Program-made: the position numbers and the translations under genes
Notes under the pieces: model-generated
Seen by the model: only the letters and a program-made list of their open reading frames with translations
The model's database searches: none
What the model was told of the DNA's origin: nothing
Shown here: one piece after another, positions 1 through 11,500 of the stretch
Layout: each line of letters opens with the position of its first letter
How positions within the stretch are numbered: position 1 is the stretch's first letter
Source of the DNA: Phaffia rhodozyma
Taxonomy: Eukaryota > Basidiomycota > Tremellomycetes > Cystofilobasidiales > Mrakiaceae
Length of the DNA: 64,000 nt
Assembly (NCBI GenBank): GCA_014706385.1
Contig: JACGZH010000004.1
Span: forward strand, 434,001-498,000
Direction of reading: 5' to 3'

Positions 1-1314
1 GCCAAACTCGGTCTCCTTTCCAACCCAGTCGACCCAGAGCGTGGGTACCCATCTGCCAACAAGTCCAAGACCACCTCCGGTAAACAACACACCAATCCAC
101 CAAAGAGTTTCCTTCCACCTAACGGTTTCATACCCAGTGAAAAGTAAGGTGAGATCCTCGTCTGGAAGTTCAATCAACTGCTTACTTCCCGAAAGTGGAT
201 CAACTGGAGGAAACGGTTCCACCGGGGTGTTCTCATCCTTGGCCGTCCTGATATCACTAGTGCCAGGGGTCCGATGGAAGAGCGGATCTTCGGCCAAAAG
301 AGGGACCGTCTGTGAGGAGGGTGAGTGGGGGGACCGATGGATAGGCACAAGATCGTTGTTGTCTGATCGATAGGATTGTTGGGAGTAGGTCTCACTCCGG
401 GCGTCGTCAGAGTCAGAGTCTTGATCGTTCGAGCTGTAGCCCCAGTTGTCGCCTTCATCCGAGGAGGGAATTTCGGATCCATCTCGATCAGACAGAGCGA
501 CAGAGCCTGCTCTTGATCTGTTGGAAGACCGTTTCCTTCCTAGCGATGGCCGTGAATGAGAACGGTGGGACGAGAACGATCGCTTTCTATTGATGTTCGA
601 AGACCCACCGAGAGCTTCCTCATCATCGGCGTCCTTGGAAGCTCTAAATCCGAGCACACTGGCAATACCACCGAGCACGCTTTTCCGCTTGGATTCCTTG
701 GCTTCTTCATCTGAGCCGTAGGTATCAGTCTCGCTACCGGATAACTCGTCTTGACGGTTGAAAGAGTTTCGCCCTCGTCGGCCTCCTGTCCCTCCGTAGG
801 TTGAACCTGCCTCAGAGGAATGACCACGTCTACCATCATAACCTTGCCCACGAGATATAGATGTCCTAGAGTGTGAGCGATGGAGAGAAAACGAGTTTCT
901 TGGGGTGGAATTCATATGATGGTGCATCGTTGTGACTGAAGAAGGGACAGAGAAGGAGCCGGGTCCGGAAAAGATAGCGGTCTGTTGGTCTAACGAATAG
1001 AGTAAAAGACGAAGAAAAAAGTCAGCCTGTGGCACTTCATAGTCATGGTGATAGCAAATAGACCTGGCTCTTCTATCTCTGTGTCCACGCTATTTTCTGC
1101 CCGGAGAGAAGGAGAGAACGAAAGATAAAGAGAAAAAAGACACACCCTCACCCTCCCCGTTCCAACCGCTCATGCTATCTCTCCTACCGTCTGATCTACC
1201 TCTAATCTCGATTGCTTCTGCCAGATCTTGCTCGCCTGCTCCTTCGGTGTAATCATGCTCAAATGGGTTGACATCCTGAGCGTTTGGCTCTGGGAAGGAT
1301 CTCTTTCCCGGCAT
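1..1314 (-). CDS. P5-type (P5B, Ypk9/ATP13A2-like) cation/polyamine-transporting ATPase, N-terminal part
   Basis: Two exons are visible, 1314..1152 (an alternative donor ends it at 1146) and 989..1, and the gene runs off the left edge. The start is the ATG at 1314. The first ~290 residues are Ser/Arg/Asp-rich and poorly structured. Near the edge the protein reads DLTLLFTGYETVRW, then a hydrophobic segment, then RWVPTLWVDWVGKETEFG. This GY-x-x-x-R followed by membrane and RW-x-P pattern is the N-terminal P5-ATPase domain that precedes the first transmembrane helices. Known P5B pumps (Ypk9, ATP13A2) act in vacuole or lysosome membranes on polyamines or metals. The catalytic DKTGT core lies outside the window, so P5B versus P5A is inferred from this short domain only. 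Divergent from the desaturase gene at 1823. Confidence 0.65.
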
Positions 1315-1822
1315 CCTTGGAAGGAAAGGATAGAGGAAGAATGTTGGACGTGAGTGTGCAAGAAGAGACAAAGTAGATTGAAGAACATGACATCAGGATC
1401 AAGCCGTGTAACCAACTAGTACAGCATTACGTGTTTCCATAGATCACGTGAGTTGCAAAATCAATTACGCCACACCGAGCAACCCTAGCGAATATCCTCC
1501 CTCCGAAATCATTCTCTCGGTTGCTGATAATAACAGCCACACCAGCGTAGATCGCAAACCGTCTTTCTTTTTCTTCCCTATATATCATCTCTTTACTTCG
1601 AGATGGCAATCAACGCAAAACTCTCTCCTCCAGGTAAGCAAGATGAGTCTACAGAGATGCGTCTTTGATGAAACTTTTGCCAGCTCTTACCTCTCTGGTT
1701 CACTCCATTCGAGATTGATCTTCCCGCACGTTCCATCCCTTTCTCTCTTGACTGATTCTCGTTCGATATTTCTTCTCTTTTATTCTCTCTAAACTTCGTA
1801 CTCAAAAACGAACCATTCAGAT
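1315..1822. other. intergenic region between two divergent genes
   Basis: 508 bp between the ATPase start (-) and the desaturase start (+). Pyrimidine-rich tracts and a GTAAGC-type donor near 1634 suggest that the desaturase 5' leader may itself be spliced. No convincing coding exon was found; promoter elements for both genes presumably lie here (inference). Confidence 0.5.
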
Positions 1823-3284
1823 ATGTCTCTGTACGGAGGAGCAGAGCTTACTATGCCATCCGCTTCTGAGTTCTCCTCCTCAGCTTCGTCGGCATCGTCC
1901 GACTCTGAACTCGATACTAACTCATCAGGGCTAAAGCAACGTAGGTCGGCATCAGCCCCACAACGCACTACCTCCCAGGATGATGACGAGCACCAGAGGA
2001 TCTATGGTCTCGAACGAGCAGACTTCCTTTGGACCATGACCGAGGAGCCTCACCGGTCAAGAAGACTACAAATTCTCAAAGCCCACCCAGAAGTTTGTCT
2101 GTCGTTTATACCTTTGCGTTCTTGTGTACTCCAATTCTACGATGGCTGATTCTTTTTCTGGCTCTAGATTAAATCTCTCATGGGCTACACTCCGGTGACA
2201 AAGTATCTCGTGCTTCTCGTGGTTGCTCTCCAGCTCTCGGTCTCGGTTTATCTTAGAGAGACCCACCCGTTCTCTCTCAAGTTCATCTCGATCGCCTATT
2301 GTATTGGAGGCACCGCCAACCAGAACCTCTTCCTCGCCATTCACGAGATTGTCCACAACCTCGCCTTCAAAGGGCTTTGGTCAAACAGGCTGCTCGCTAT
2401 GATTGCTAACCTCGGAATCGGTGTGCCTTACAGCGTAGTCTTCAAGGTGTGTCCTCTTCTCTCCATCTCTATCAAACCCCCTCTCGGGAGCTGATCGTCG
2501 GTTTAATGTTCGACATGATAGAAATATCACCTCGAGCACCACAAGCGAATGGGAGAGGACGGAGTGGACACCGATATTCCGTGCAAACTTGAAGCAATGT
2601 GCTTGAATAACGTCGCTGGAAAGACATTCTTCGCGTAGGTTCATTCTTGCTGTTGTTTTCTCCGAACAAGACCTGCTGACAATGTCTTTCTTTTTTCCAT
2701 AGTATTTTCCAAATCCTCTTCTATGCGCTCCGACCAGGGTTCATCCGATCTCAGGGAAAGTTCACCAGAGTTCACGCCTTGAACTTCGCGATCGTTCTCA
2801 CCGTCGATGCTCTCCTTGTCTGGGGTACAGGAAGTTTCAACCCCATGTATTACCTGCTTATGAGTAGCTTTTTCGCGGGTAGTCTCCATCCGTTGGCCGG
2901 TCACTTTATTGGTAGGCTTCTCACTCGTCTTCTCCAATGTTGCACACCGCGCATGCTAAATTGCTAAAGTGATCCTGCCTGTTTGCATGTTTCATCACGG
3001 TAGCCGAACATTATGTATGGGAAGAAGGGAACGAACAAGAGACATACTCTTACTACGGATGGCTCAACTGGTTTGCTTACAACGTTGGTTATCACAACGA
3101 GCATCACGATTTCCCTAACGTCCCTTGGACGAGGTTAGCGGACATCAAACGGATTGCCCCAGAGTTCTACACGGACGATGTACTCAAGTCACATGCTTCT
3201 TGGCCATATGTGACTTATAGATTCATCACCGATCCTAAAGTTGGCATGTTTTCAAGGATCAAGAGGGAGAACAGAGGTGATTGA
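1823..3284 (+). CDS. DES1: sphingolipid delta-4 desaturase (dihydroceramide desaturase)
   Basis: Five exons, 1823..2092, 2168..2446, 2522..2634, 2703..2911 and 3004..3284, give 383 aa with all phases consistent. After a ~60-residue Ser-rich N-terminal extension comes the family signature HPEIKSLMG. The three di-iron histidine boxes are intact: HEIVHN (H149-N154), HLEHH (H186-H190) and HNEHH (H321-H325), separated by hydrophobic segments. The family inserts the trans-4 double bond into dihydroceramide in the ER, supplying the sphingoid base for fungal glucosylceramide. The length is slightly above the usual ~360 aa because of the N-terminal extension. The first ATG after the pyrimidine-rich leader was taken as the start. 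High confidence in family and splice model. Confidence 0.95.
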
Positions 3285-4144
3285 GCATGCTTCTGTTCGT
3301 CCTCTATCTCAGAAGAGAAGACGAAACAGAACAAAACATAAATAGAGCGGGGCTCTGCAGATATCTTCCTTTCTCATTCACTTTCCGTTTCTTTGCTTTC
3401 TTTCTTTCTTCTTAACTTCGGCTTCATGTTCATTCTTCTTGTCCGTTGGGTTGTACGCGTTTCTTTCTCTTGTCGTTTCTAGTTTCTAGTTTCTAGTTCA
3501 ATCTTCTCTTCTTGGGGTTCTCTATCTGTCCATCTTTTGCTTTGCCTCGCGTAGTTCATCTGGATCCACCAACAAAATCAAAAAAACCAAAATCACGACC
3601 ACTACTACGTTCTTTTCCTTCTTGCATGTCCTCTACAAATCTCTCATTCTTTCTCTCCTTCCGTTCATCGGACACATAAACGGCACGCCCGGTATATACG
3701 TTCTTTACAATCCGCCCCACTCCTTCTTTGTTCTTGTTCGTTCCTTGCCTTCCCGTCTGGTCGGATATTTGAAGATACAGATGTTCAGACGTTCAGACGA
3801 TCGACGAGGTTCCTAAGCTGAAGATTCTAGAATTCAGGTTCGCTCTATCGTTGATCACATCTGAGAACAACGCCATGAGACAGCATGGTATGTCAAAAGG
3901 AGAAGAAGGGCTTATAGAGATGGAAGCAGATGAGTGAGCATAAGTAAAGTTTATGGATACAACATTATTAAACGAAAATTGGTTTGGAATAGTGTTCTTG
4001 GAGATAGCGAACCGAATGGACAGAGAAATAGATTAGGGGCAAAGATAAGACGAAAGAAAGAAGATTCTATGGCTCAGATAAAGATCTATCGAATGTAAAC
4101 TGCAACGAAACAAATCATGCCGAAAAGAACGTCAGTTGAACTGG
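3285..4144. other. intergenic, convergent gene ends
   Basis: 860 bp between the desaturase stop and the stop of the minus-strand proline-rich gene. It is T/C-rich just after the desaturase, as expected of a 3' UTR, and holds a short tandem run of GTTTCTA units near 3478-3500. No coding exon recognised. Confidence 0.5.
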
Positions 4145-5310
4145 TTATCTTAATACGAGATATCGAAGAAAGAGAAAAAGGAAACAAACAGGAGTGATGA
4201 AGCCAGCTGGATGAAGAACGTCTGTACTCTGGACGACCTGTCCTTCGCCGGCGCCAGCGCCGTCCCAGCCTACGACCGAGCCAAGCCTTGTCCTTCCTAA
4301 CCAGGTCTTGATGCGCTGTCGTTTGTTGCTATCGCCCTGGTCCCCGAGCTGAGCCTCCATCCGTCCGGCCTCGGCCTTGGCCTCAGGGGTTCGAGACGTT
4401 GAGATTGGTGGTAACAAACCTGACGGAAGGCAAGGCCGTCGTCGAGATTGAGTGATCATCGATAAAAACCTGGCATGTTCGCCTTCTGTCCATAATCTCC
4501 ATGGCGGGATTCTCGCCGGTCGGGTGCCGGAGCTCGACTGGTTAAATTCTCCCCATGGTTCTACCAGACCTATCAGATGATCCACTAAGCCGGTGAGGTC
4601 CTCGATCTCGGCCTGTGAGCTTGGAAGAGGAATCAACGTGCTCTTTACTGATGACCTGTCGGAAGGGAGGAAACCGGGAAGCTGAAAGACGAGTCGAGCT
4701 GAGGATTCTATCGATCGAGAAGGAATTGGCAGGAGCGGACTAGAAATCGACGAAGTCGACAAGGGCAAAGGCGAAGGTAAAGAAGGCGAGACAGCAGAGG
4801 ACGAAGATGGCGAGGGCGACATGAACGAAGGAGAAGAGGTTAAAGGCGAAGAAGACGGCTGATCTATTCTTGAACGCCGGGGGATGATCAGACGCTTCCT
4901 TTGTCGAGTCTTTGGAGATGCGAAAGTCAAAGACTGATCTGTCGGAATCGGCCTAGTTTTTCGTTCACCGGGTTTCGCCTTGTCCTGGATCCACAGGACG
5001 ATGGCCGAATCTGGTTCGTCCTCGATCTCTGTTTCCTCAAGGCCACCTTTGCCGCCATCGTCGTCGTCGTTGCTACCACCCCCACCACACTGGATGGACA
5101 CTATTTGAAGTGCGAACGCCCAATCAGTTGAGCCTTCAAGTGCAACATACCCGATCGAAAACAGCTCTTCTACTAGGTCGGCGTATGTTCGGGCGATGAT
5201 GTAGAGCGCACCTGTCTGGACCGGGGGAATGGGTATGACTGGAATTTGAGGGAAAGCGTGGAGCGGAGAGAGAGTGGGCGGTGAGGTTGTCGTTTTCCCG
5301 TAAACTACGG

Positions 5311-5362
<52 letters not shown>

Positions 5363-6945
5363 ATGTAAGAAGAATAAGAAGAAGAAAGAGGGAAAACATG
5401 ATATGAGCATAGACAGACAAGATTAAAACAGGAAAGAAATGCAATAAACCCACTCAATCGGCCGAGCTCTTCGTCTTGACTGTTCTCAATCGCGTCGACA
5501 CCTTCGACCAATCGACCCGGAAAAAGCCTTGTACTGTCATTATCAATAACATCTGCATCAATTTCCAGGATCGGACGGGCAGGTTTCATCCGAAGCACTC
5601 TTTCGGAGGGCCCATCCAGATCTAAGGACCGGTCGTCCTCAGTAGTTGGGGGAGATGATGTGAGACCAGGTGTTTCTACCCGCGCTTTGTCTGAGCGCAA
5701 CGATCTAGAGATGATTGTTCTTGCCCAACCAAGGGTGGGTGTTCGGGCGAGGGCACCGGTTGACTGAATGGGAGGACCGACTGGTCGAACAGGGGGTGTA
5801 TCCTTGGCCGGAGTGAGAGATAACGGGGCGTGAGCTTGTGAGACGGGAGTCTGTTGAGTTTCGAGCCGGGAGGGGCCTGAGTGAGATGGAGGAAGGCCAG
5901 GGCGAATGGGCAATGGCGGTGGTCGATGACGACGATGATGGAGCGAAGAAGACAAGGGCGCTATAGCAGGATGCTTGGTGGATTGTCTAGGAGAAGCTGT
6001 CGGACGTTGTGCTTGATCTGGTTGAAATTGAAGCCTTTTGTATTCCTCGGCCAGCGGTGAGACCTGAGACTTTTTACCGTCTTTGGTGAGGAACGAAGCT
6101 TGAAGATCCTCAAACTTTCGAACAGGAGGAGAGACTTTCCAGGATAGCGTCAAGCTATGCTTCAGCGCTCGTGCAATATCCGAATTGTTCTCATTGTCCT
6201 CGTTATCGGCGGTCTGATCGAACGGTCTGGGACGATCCGGTTGGATCGACAAAGAATCATGTATGGGATGAGAGGCGGAGGGCGATTCTGCAGTGGGTCT
6301 GGAGAGTGAGACCGGAACCGGATCCGAGACCGATGGAACTAACGGTCCGGATGGGATAATGGGAAGAGCGCGAGTTTGAGGTCGATGAGTTATCGACGGT
6401 AGGCTCTGCTGCTGGCTTGGCCAAGTATTGGCATGGTGTGTCCGGCCCCGTATGAACGGAGGCGTTGGCGGGGGCGGTGGAAGGGCGGGAAGCGGCGGGA
6501 GCGGAGGTGATGGTAATGGAGGGAGCGGAGGAGTGATACATATCGGTGGTCTAGTCGGAGGGACGTGAGTGTAGGACAGTGAGAGAGTCAGAGGGGGAGG
6601 CGGGGAGGGGCTGATAGGAGGAAGTGAGACAGAAGGCAGACAAGAAGGGCAAATGGGGTGATAGCTTGGAGGAGGGAGCTCCGGGTACATGGTGGAGGAG
6701 AAGGGGGAGGAGGAGGTGACTGGTAGATTAGCAGGGATGAGATGCGAGCTTTGGGTGCACGTGCGCTCATGAACTACAGGGATTGATGATGATGGTGATG
6801 CCCGAAGAGGAGGAGGAGGAGGAGGAGGAGGAGGAGGAGGAGGAGGAGGAGGAGGAGGAGGAGGAGGAGGTGGTGGTGGCCGCCGTGACCTCGTCAGTGT
6901 AGATAGTGCTGGTGGATGAATCTGTGAGGGATTGTGAACGTCCAT
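4145..6945 (-). CDS. proline-rich protein of unknown function, 883 aa
   Basis: Two exons, 6945..5454 and 5304..4145, join in frame to 883 aa. I do not recognise the family. The start ATG at 6945 is followed after ~20 residues by a long polyproline run encoded by a GGA microsatellite (about 6807-6870 on the + strand), then several Pro/Ser-rich blocks. One segment encoded around 6150-6195, an acidic stretch followed by SDIARALKHSLTLSW, resembles a ubiquitin-interacting motif (acidic run, Ala-x-x-x-Ser). The C-terminal half has a more ordered-looking part starting after the intron (ALYIIARTYADLVEELFSIG) and ends with a short hydrophobic tail. The intron (5305-5453) carries a (CA)n repeat just before its 3' splice site. 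The gene is likely real because two long frames join with a consistent phase. Confidence 0.6.
5307..5360. repeat. (GT)n/(GA)n microsatellite inside an intron
   Basis: Roughly 36 bp of GT repeats followed by a GA run on the + strand. On the transcribed minus strand it is (CT)n then (CA)n ending a few bases before the 3' splice site of the proline-rich gene. Confidence 0.9.
6807..6872. repeat. GGA trinucleotide microsatellite coding for polyproline
   Basis: About 22 near-perfect GGA units on the + strand, read on the minus strand as TCC/CCT in the proline frame of the 883-aa protein. Such tracts commonly vary in length. Confidence 0.9.
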
Positions 6946-8526
6946 GCTGCACGAGCGCGTATGTGCATGCGTGCGTGAGTGAGTGCAAAGAGAACGAAAG
7001 ACACCGACGACGACACCGACAACGACGACGACGACAACTTTGTTGATGATGATGAGATTGACGAGATTGACGAAGGCCAAGCGAAAGTTAGAGATACGGT
7101 GACTAACGGTCGAGGCCGGCGAAAATGGTGTGTGCTGACAAAGCAGCCGAGGCACGCCGAAGAGTAACCAGGTAACACACACAGGCGATGGAAAGAAGAT
7201 CAGTACGGGCCCAGGTACACAAGAAAGATATCACGCTGCGAACGCTGCGCAATAGGCACCGGGTGACACACGTAAGCCCTGTCCGCAGGGTTGCGCAGCA
7301 GATTACTGGGTTTTGTATGGAGAAAGGGCCTAAGATCCGGTGTGGCGGCCCGGCGGTGTATGCTCTTCACGTGTAAATTGACCGCGCATTCAGGTCGCAA
7401 GATCACGTGCATCCGTCCTCCCTGCACCCGCCGTCTGACGCGTGTATCTTTTTTGCTATTGTTGTTCGTTGCTCAAGTGGAATTCTCCTTCTGCTCTCTC
7501 CCCCCGTCTGCTTTGCTTGGCCTCCCTCGTTTGCTTTTCCTCCTTCATCCAGCCTGGGACACGACAGAACATTTGTTAGTGTTCTCCTTCTTCTTTCTAT
7601 GTGTTGTGTGTGTCTGTTGGAATCAATCTGCTCCTATCAGAAAGGAAGGAAGACGAGGAAAGAAAGGAAAGAAAAAAAAAGGGCCAGCTCTCCCCTCGCT
7701 TACTGTGCCAAGCGGGGTATTAATCCCACATCGGTAGAGCCCTCATAACACCGCCCGCCAGCTAGCCTGCCTCCTCTTTTCGTTCTTGCCTTCTCTTTCT
7801 TTCCCTCCCTCCTTCTCCTCAACCCTGCATTTGACAGACCCTCATTGTCAACCCTGCAGCCCGTTCATACGTGTTTACTGTGTGTTTTCTCTTGCCCTCC
7901 TGCTCATCGGTCCATCTCTTGTCCTGCTTTTGAACGGTACGTCTGCGTGGTGGACGATCGGCTATCTCGCTCTCTCTTTCACCCACTCGCATATATATAC
8001 ACACACGCACACAAGCACACACACACACACACTTTTTGCCTGGTCAGTATCGGTCGGTCACCAGGTTGAGTGTATCCCCTTCGAATTTCCTTGGCCCTTT
8101 TGTTGTCGTTCGTGCACCAGGCCATCTCTCTCTCGACTTATCAGAAGAGAAAGAGGAGAAAAAAACACATTCGAAAAAAAACAACAACCACTTCTCATTA
8201 CCCCAAAACGCATCTGTACGATTACGGTCGATGTACTGAAGCACATCCCGCTTGCACCCTCCAACACTCTCTTCTTCTCTCGTCTTCACACACACAGATA
8301 CTGACTTGTGTTTGTCTCTGAATTCTATTTCTCTTGTCATTTTCTTTTCGCTTCCGGTCATCCCTGCTTTTCCATCTCTGCATCGTCCATTCAGTTCGGT
8401 CTTTTGCCTTCTTTTTGTGTAAACCGGTTTCCCGCAGCCTAGGGCCCCTTCCTTGGCCTCCCTTTCTCTCCCCTCTCCCTTCTTTCCCCTATTTCTTTAC
8501 TCGACACTCCATCTCCATCCCTCGAG
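6946..8526. other. long intergenic region / FKS1 leader
   Basis: 1.58 kb between two divergent starts. It contains GAC/GAT-rich microsatellite-like DNA (about 6990-7080), long pyrimidine-rich stretches over the last ~1 kb, and an (AC)n repeat at about 8000-8032. No coding exon with a homologous-looking product was seen. The long pyrimidine-rich stretch before the FKS1 ATG suggests an extended 5' UTR, possibly with an intron (inference). Confidence 0.5.
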
Positions 8527-11500
8527 ATGTCCGGCTTTGAACCACCCCCGAATGTTCAGTACCAACAGTACCCGGATCCGTCCAACCCCTACGGTGGAAG
8601 CCATCATCAGCAGCAACAACAGGATGCGTCCTACGATGCGTACAGGCCATCCCCCTCATCCGTCTCCTCAGACCACTACTCCAGCTACCAGCCAGGAGGA
8701 TACAGCAACTCATCTGGACCGGCTCCTCCTCTGACCGGAAGCTACATCCCCTCCCGGTCAAGCACACCGACATATACCGAGAGTGGAGCTGGTCACGCCG
8801 GCATGAGGACCACTGAGCCTTATGTGGGTGTTCCTTGTTTACTCTGCTTGTCAATACATATCCTAATATAGAAGTCTTTCTCACCCTTCTTCTTTCCACT
8901 TGTTTACTCACATCTTTCGATCTTTGTGTGCACCTCTCTGCCTCTCCTCTCGTGCCTTTATGTCCACATCATCATCTTTCTCTACATCTCGATCATTCTT
9001 CCGTTCGATAGCCGGCCTGGACGTCTGACGCCGCTATTCCTCTATCAAAAGAAGAAATCGAGGATGTGCTGATCGATCTTGCCAACAAGTTCGGTTTCCA
9101 AAAAGGTACGTCTTCCTGGACCTTTTGCTCATGATCATGATCTTGCTCGTACCTGTTCACCAATTGACCATGCCCGTTTCTCGATCTCCTTTCCAATCTC
9201 TCTCTTATTCTAGACTCGTCTCGAAACATCTTTGACTTTCTGATGATCCAGCTTGATTCCCGAGCATCCCGGATGACACCAAACCAGGCGTTGCTTACTC
9301 TGCACGCTGACTATATCGGTGGTCAGCACGCAAACTACCGAAAGTGGTACTTCGCCGCTCAACTCGACCTCGACGACGCCATTGGCACCACTCAAAACGG
9401 TGGCACTAAGAAGAAGGGAACACCTTCGGAAAAGTCACTCGATTCAGCTGTCAACCGGTGGAGACAGGCCATGCACAACATGAGCCAGTACGACAGGCTC
9501 CGACAGATCGCTCTCTTCCTCCTCTGTTGGGGAGAGGCCGCCCAGGTCAGATTCGTTCCGGAGTGCCTCTGCTTCATTTTCAAGTGCGCAGACGATTATT
9601 ACCGTTCGCCAGAGTGTCAGAACAGGATGGAACCCGTACCGGAGGGACTCTACCTCCGAGCGGTTGTCAAGCCGCTCTATCGATACATCCGAGATCAGGC
9701 TTACGAGGTCGTCGAAGGAAAGTTCCTCAAACGGGAGAAGGACCACGAGGACATCGTCGGTTATGACGACGTCAACCAGTTATTCTGGTACCCGGAGGGT
9801 ATTGCCCGTATCGTTCTCGCCGACAAGGTTCGTTTGGTAGTTTTCTTCAATTCCCTTGTCTGTTGATGCTCTTGCCTGACTCGAGCTTTTCCCTTCCTTC
9901 TGTCCCTTCTAATCTTTTTTCCTTATTCACAGACCCGGCTGGTGGATATCCCTCCGGCCCAGCGGTTCATGAAGTTTGACAAAATCGATTGGAATCGTGC
10001 GTTCTTCAAGACGTATTTTGAAAAGCGATCGTTTGGTCATCTTCTCGTAAACTTCAACCGAGTATGGGTCACCCATATCTCCATGTTCTGGTATTACACC
10101 GCCTACAACTCCCCGATCATCTACTCGCCCTCAAATTCGCTCAGCCCGGAACGAGCGATGACCTGGTCGGTCACCGCTCTCGGTGGAGCGGTCTCCACGT
10201 TTATCGAGATTCTCGCCACTCTTTACGAGTTTTCATACATTCCTACCACCTGGAACAACACCTCTCATCTTAGTAGAAGACTTGTCTTCCTTCTCATCGT
10301 TCTCGGTCTGACCGCCGGCCCGACAGTCTACATCGCCGGGTTCGACGACACCTCTAAACTCGCCGTCATTCTTGGTATCGTTCAGTTCGGTATCTCCGTC
10401 GTCGCTACCGTGCTCTTTTCCGTCGTGCCGACCGCCAGGTTGTTCGGTGACCGAGTCTCGTCAAAGTCTAGAAAATATCTCGCCAACCAAACGTTCACTG
10501 CTGCCTACCCAAAGCTCGACAAAGGGTCTAGAATGGCGAGCATCATGCTCTGGGTCCTCGTCTTTGGTTGCAAGCTCACAGAGAGTTATTTCTTCCTCAC
10601 CCTCAGTTTCAGAGATTCTATTCAGATCATGACGCCTATGCGAATCCAAAATTGTTCGGACAAGTATCTTGGTAACCACCTGTGCAGGTATCACACTACC
10701 TTCACCTTGACCATCATGTTTGTCATGGATCTCGTCCTCTTCTTCTTGGACACCTTCCTTTGGTATGCATCTTTTCTCTTCCTAGCCCGTTCACGAGATC
10801 TCCTCCCCTCATCCTTGTTGAGTTTTACTTCATTCCACAAACAGGTTTGTCATCTGGAACACGGTGTTCTCCATCGGTCGATCCTTCGCTCTCGGTATGT
10901 CTGTCTGGACTCCTTGGAAGGATATCTTCACTCGATTGCCTAAGCGAATCTATGCCAAGATCCTCGCTACTGGTGATATGGAAGTGAAATACAAGCCCAA
11001 GGTTCTCGTTTCCCAAGTTTGGAACGCGATTGTGATTTCGATGTACAGAGAGCATCTTCTGTCGATCGATCATGTTCAAAAGTTGCTCTATCACCAAATC
11101 AATTCAGAGACCGAGGGCAAGCGTACCCTCCGAGCCCCCGCCTTTTTCATCTCTCAGGGCGACAAGGGTCTCAAAACTGAGTTTTTCCCCAAAGGATCCG
11201 AGGCCGAACGACGAATTAGCTTCTTCTCCCAATCTCTGACAACTGCGATACCTGAACCGCTCCCAGTGGACGCGATGCCGACATTCACTGTGCTTGTGCC
11301 CCATTATTCCGAGAAAATCCTGCTCTCTCTCCGAGAGATCATCCGAGAGGAAGATCAAAACACTAGGGTGACATTGTTAGAATACTTGAAGCAACTCCAC
11401 CCCGTTGAATGGGATAACTTTGTAAAGGACACAAAGATCCTCGCCGAGGAGTCTGCCTTCAGCGCGCCTGGTGGCTCTCCGTTCGCCGACAGTGATGAAA

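Noticed and set aside
5136..5453. His-Thr repeat reading frames on the minus strand
   Set aside because: They are translations of the (CA)n intronic microsatellite of the 883-aa gene, not a separate protein.
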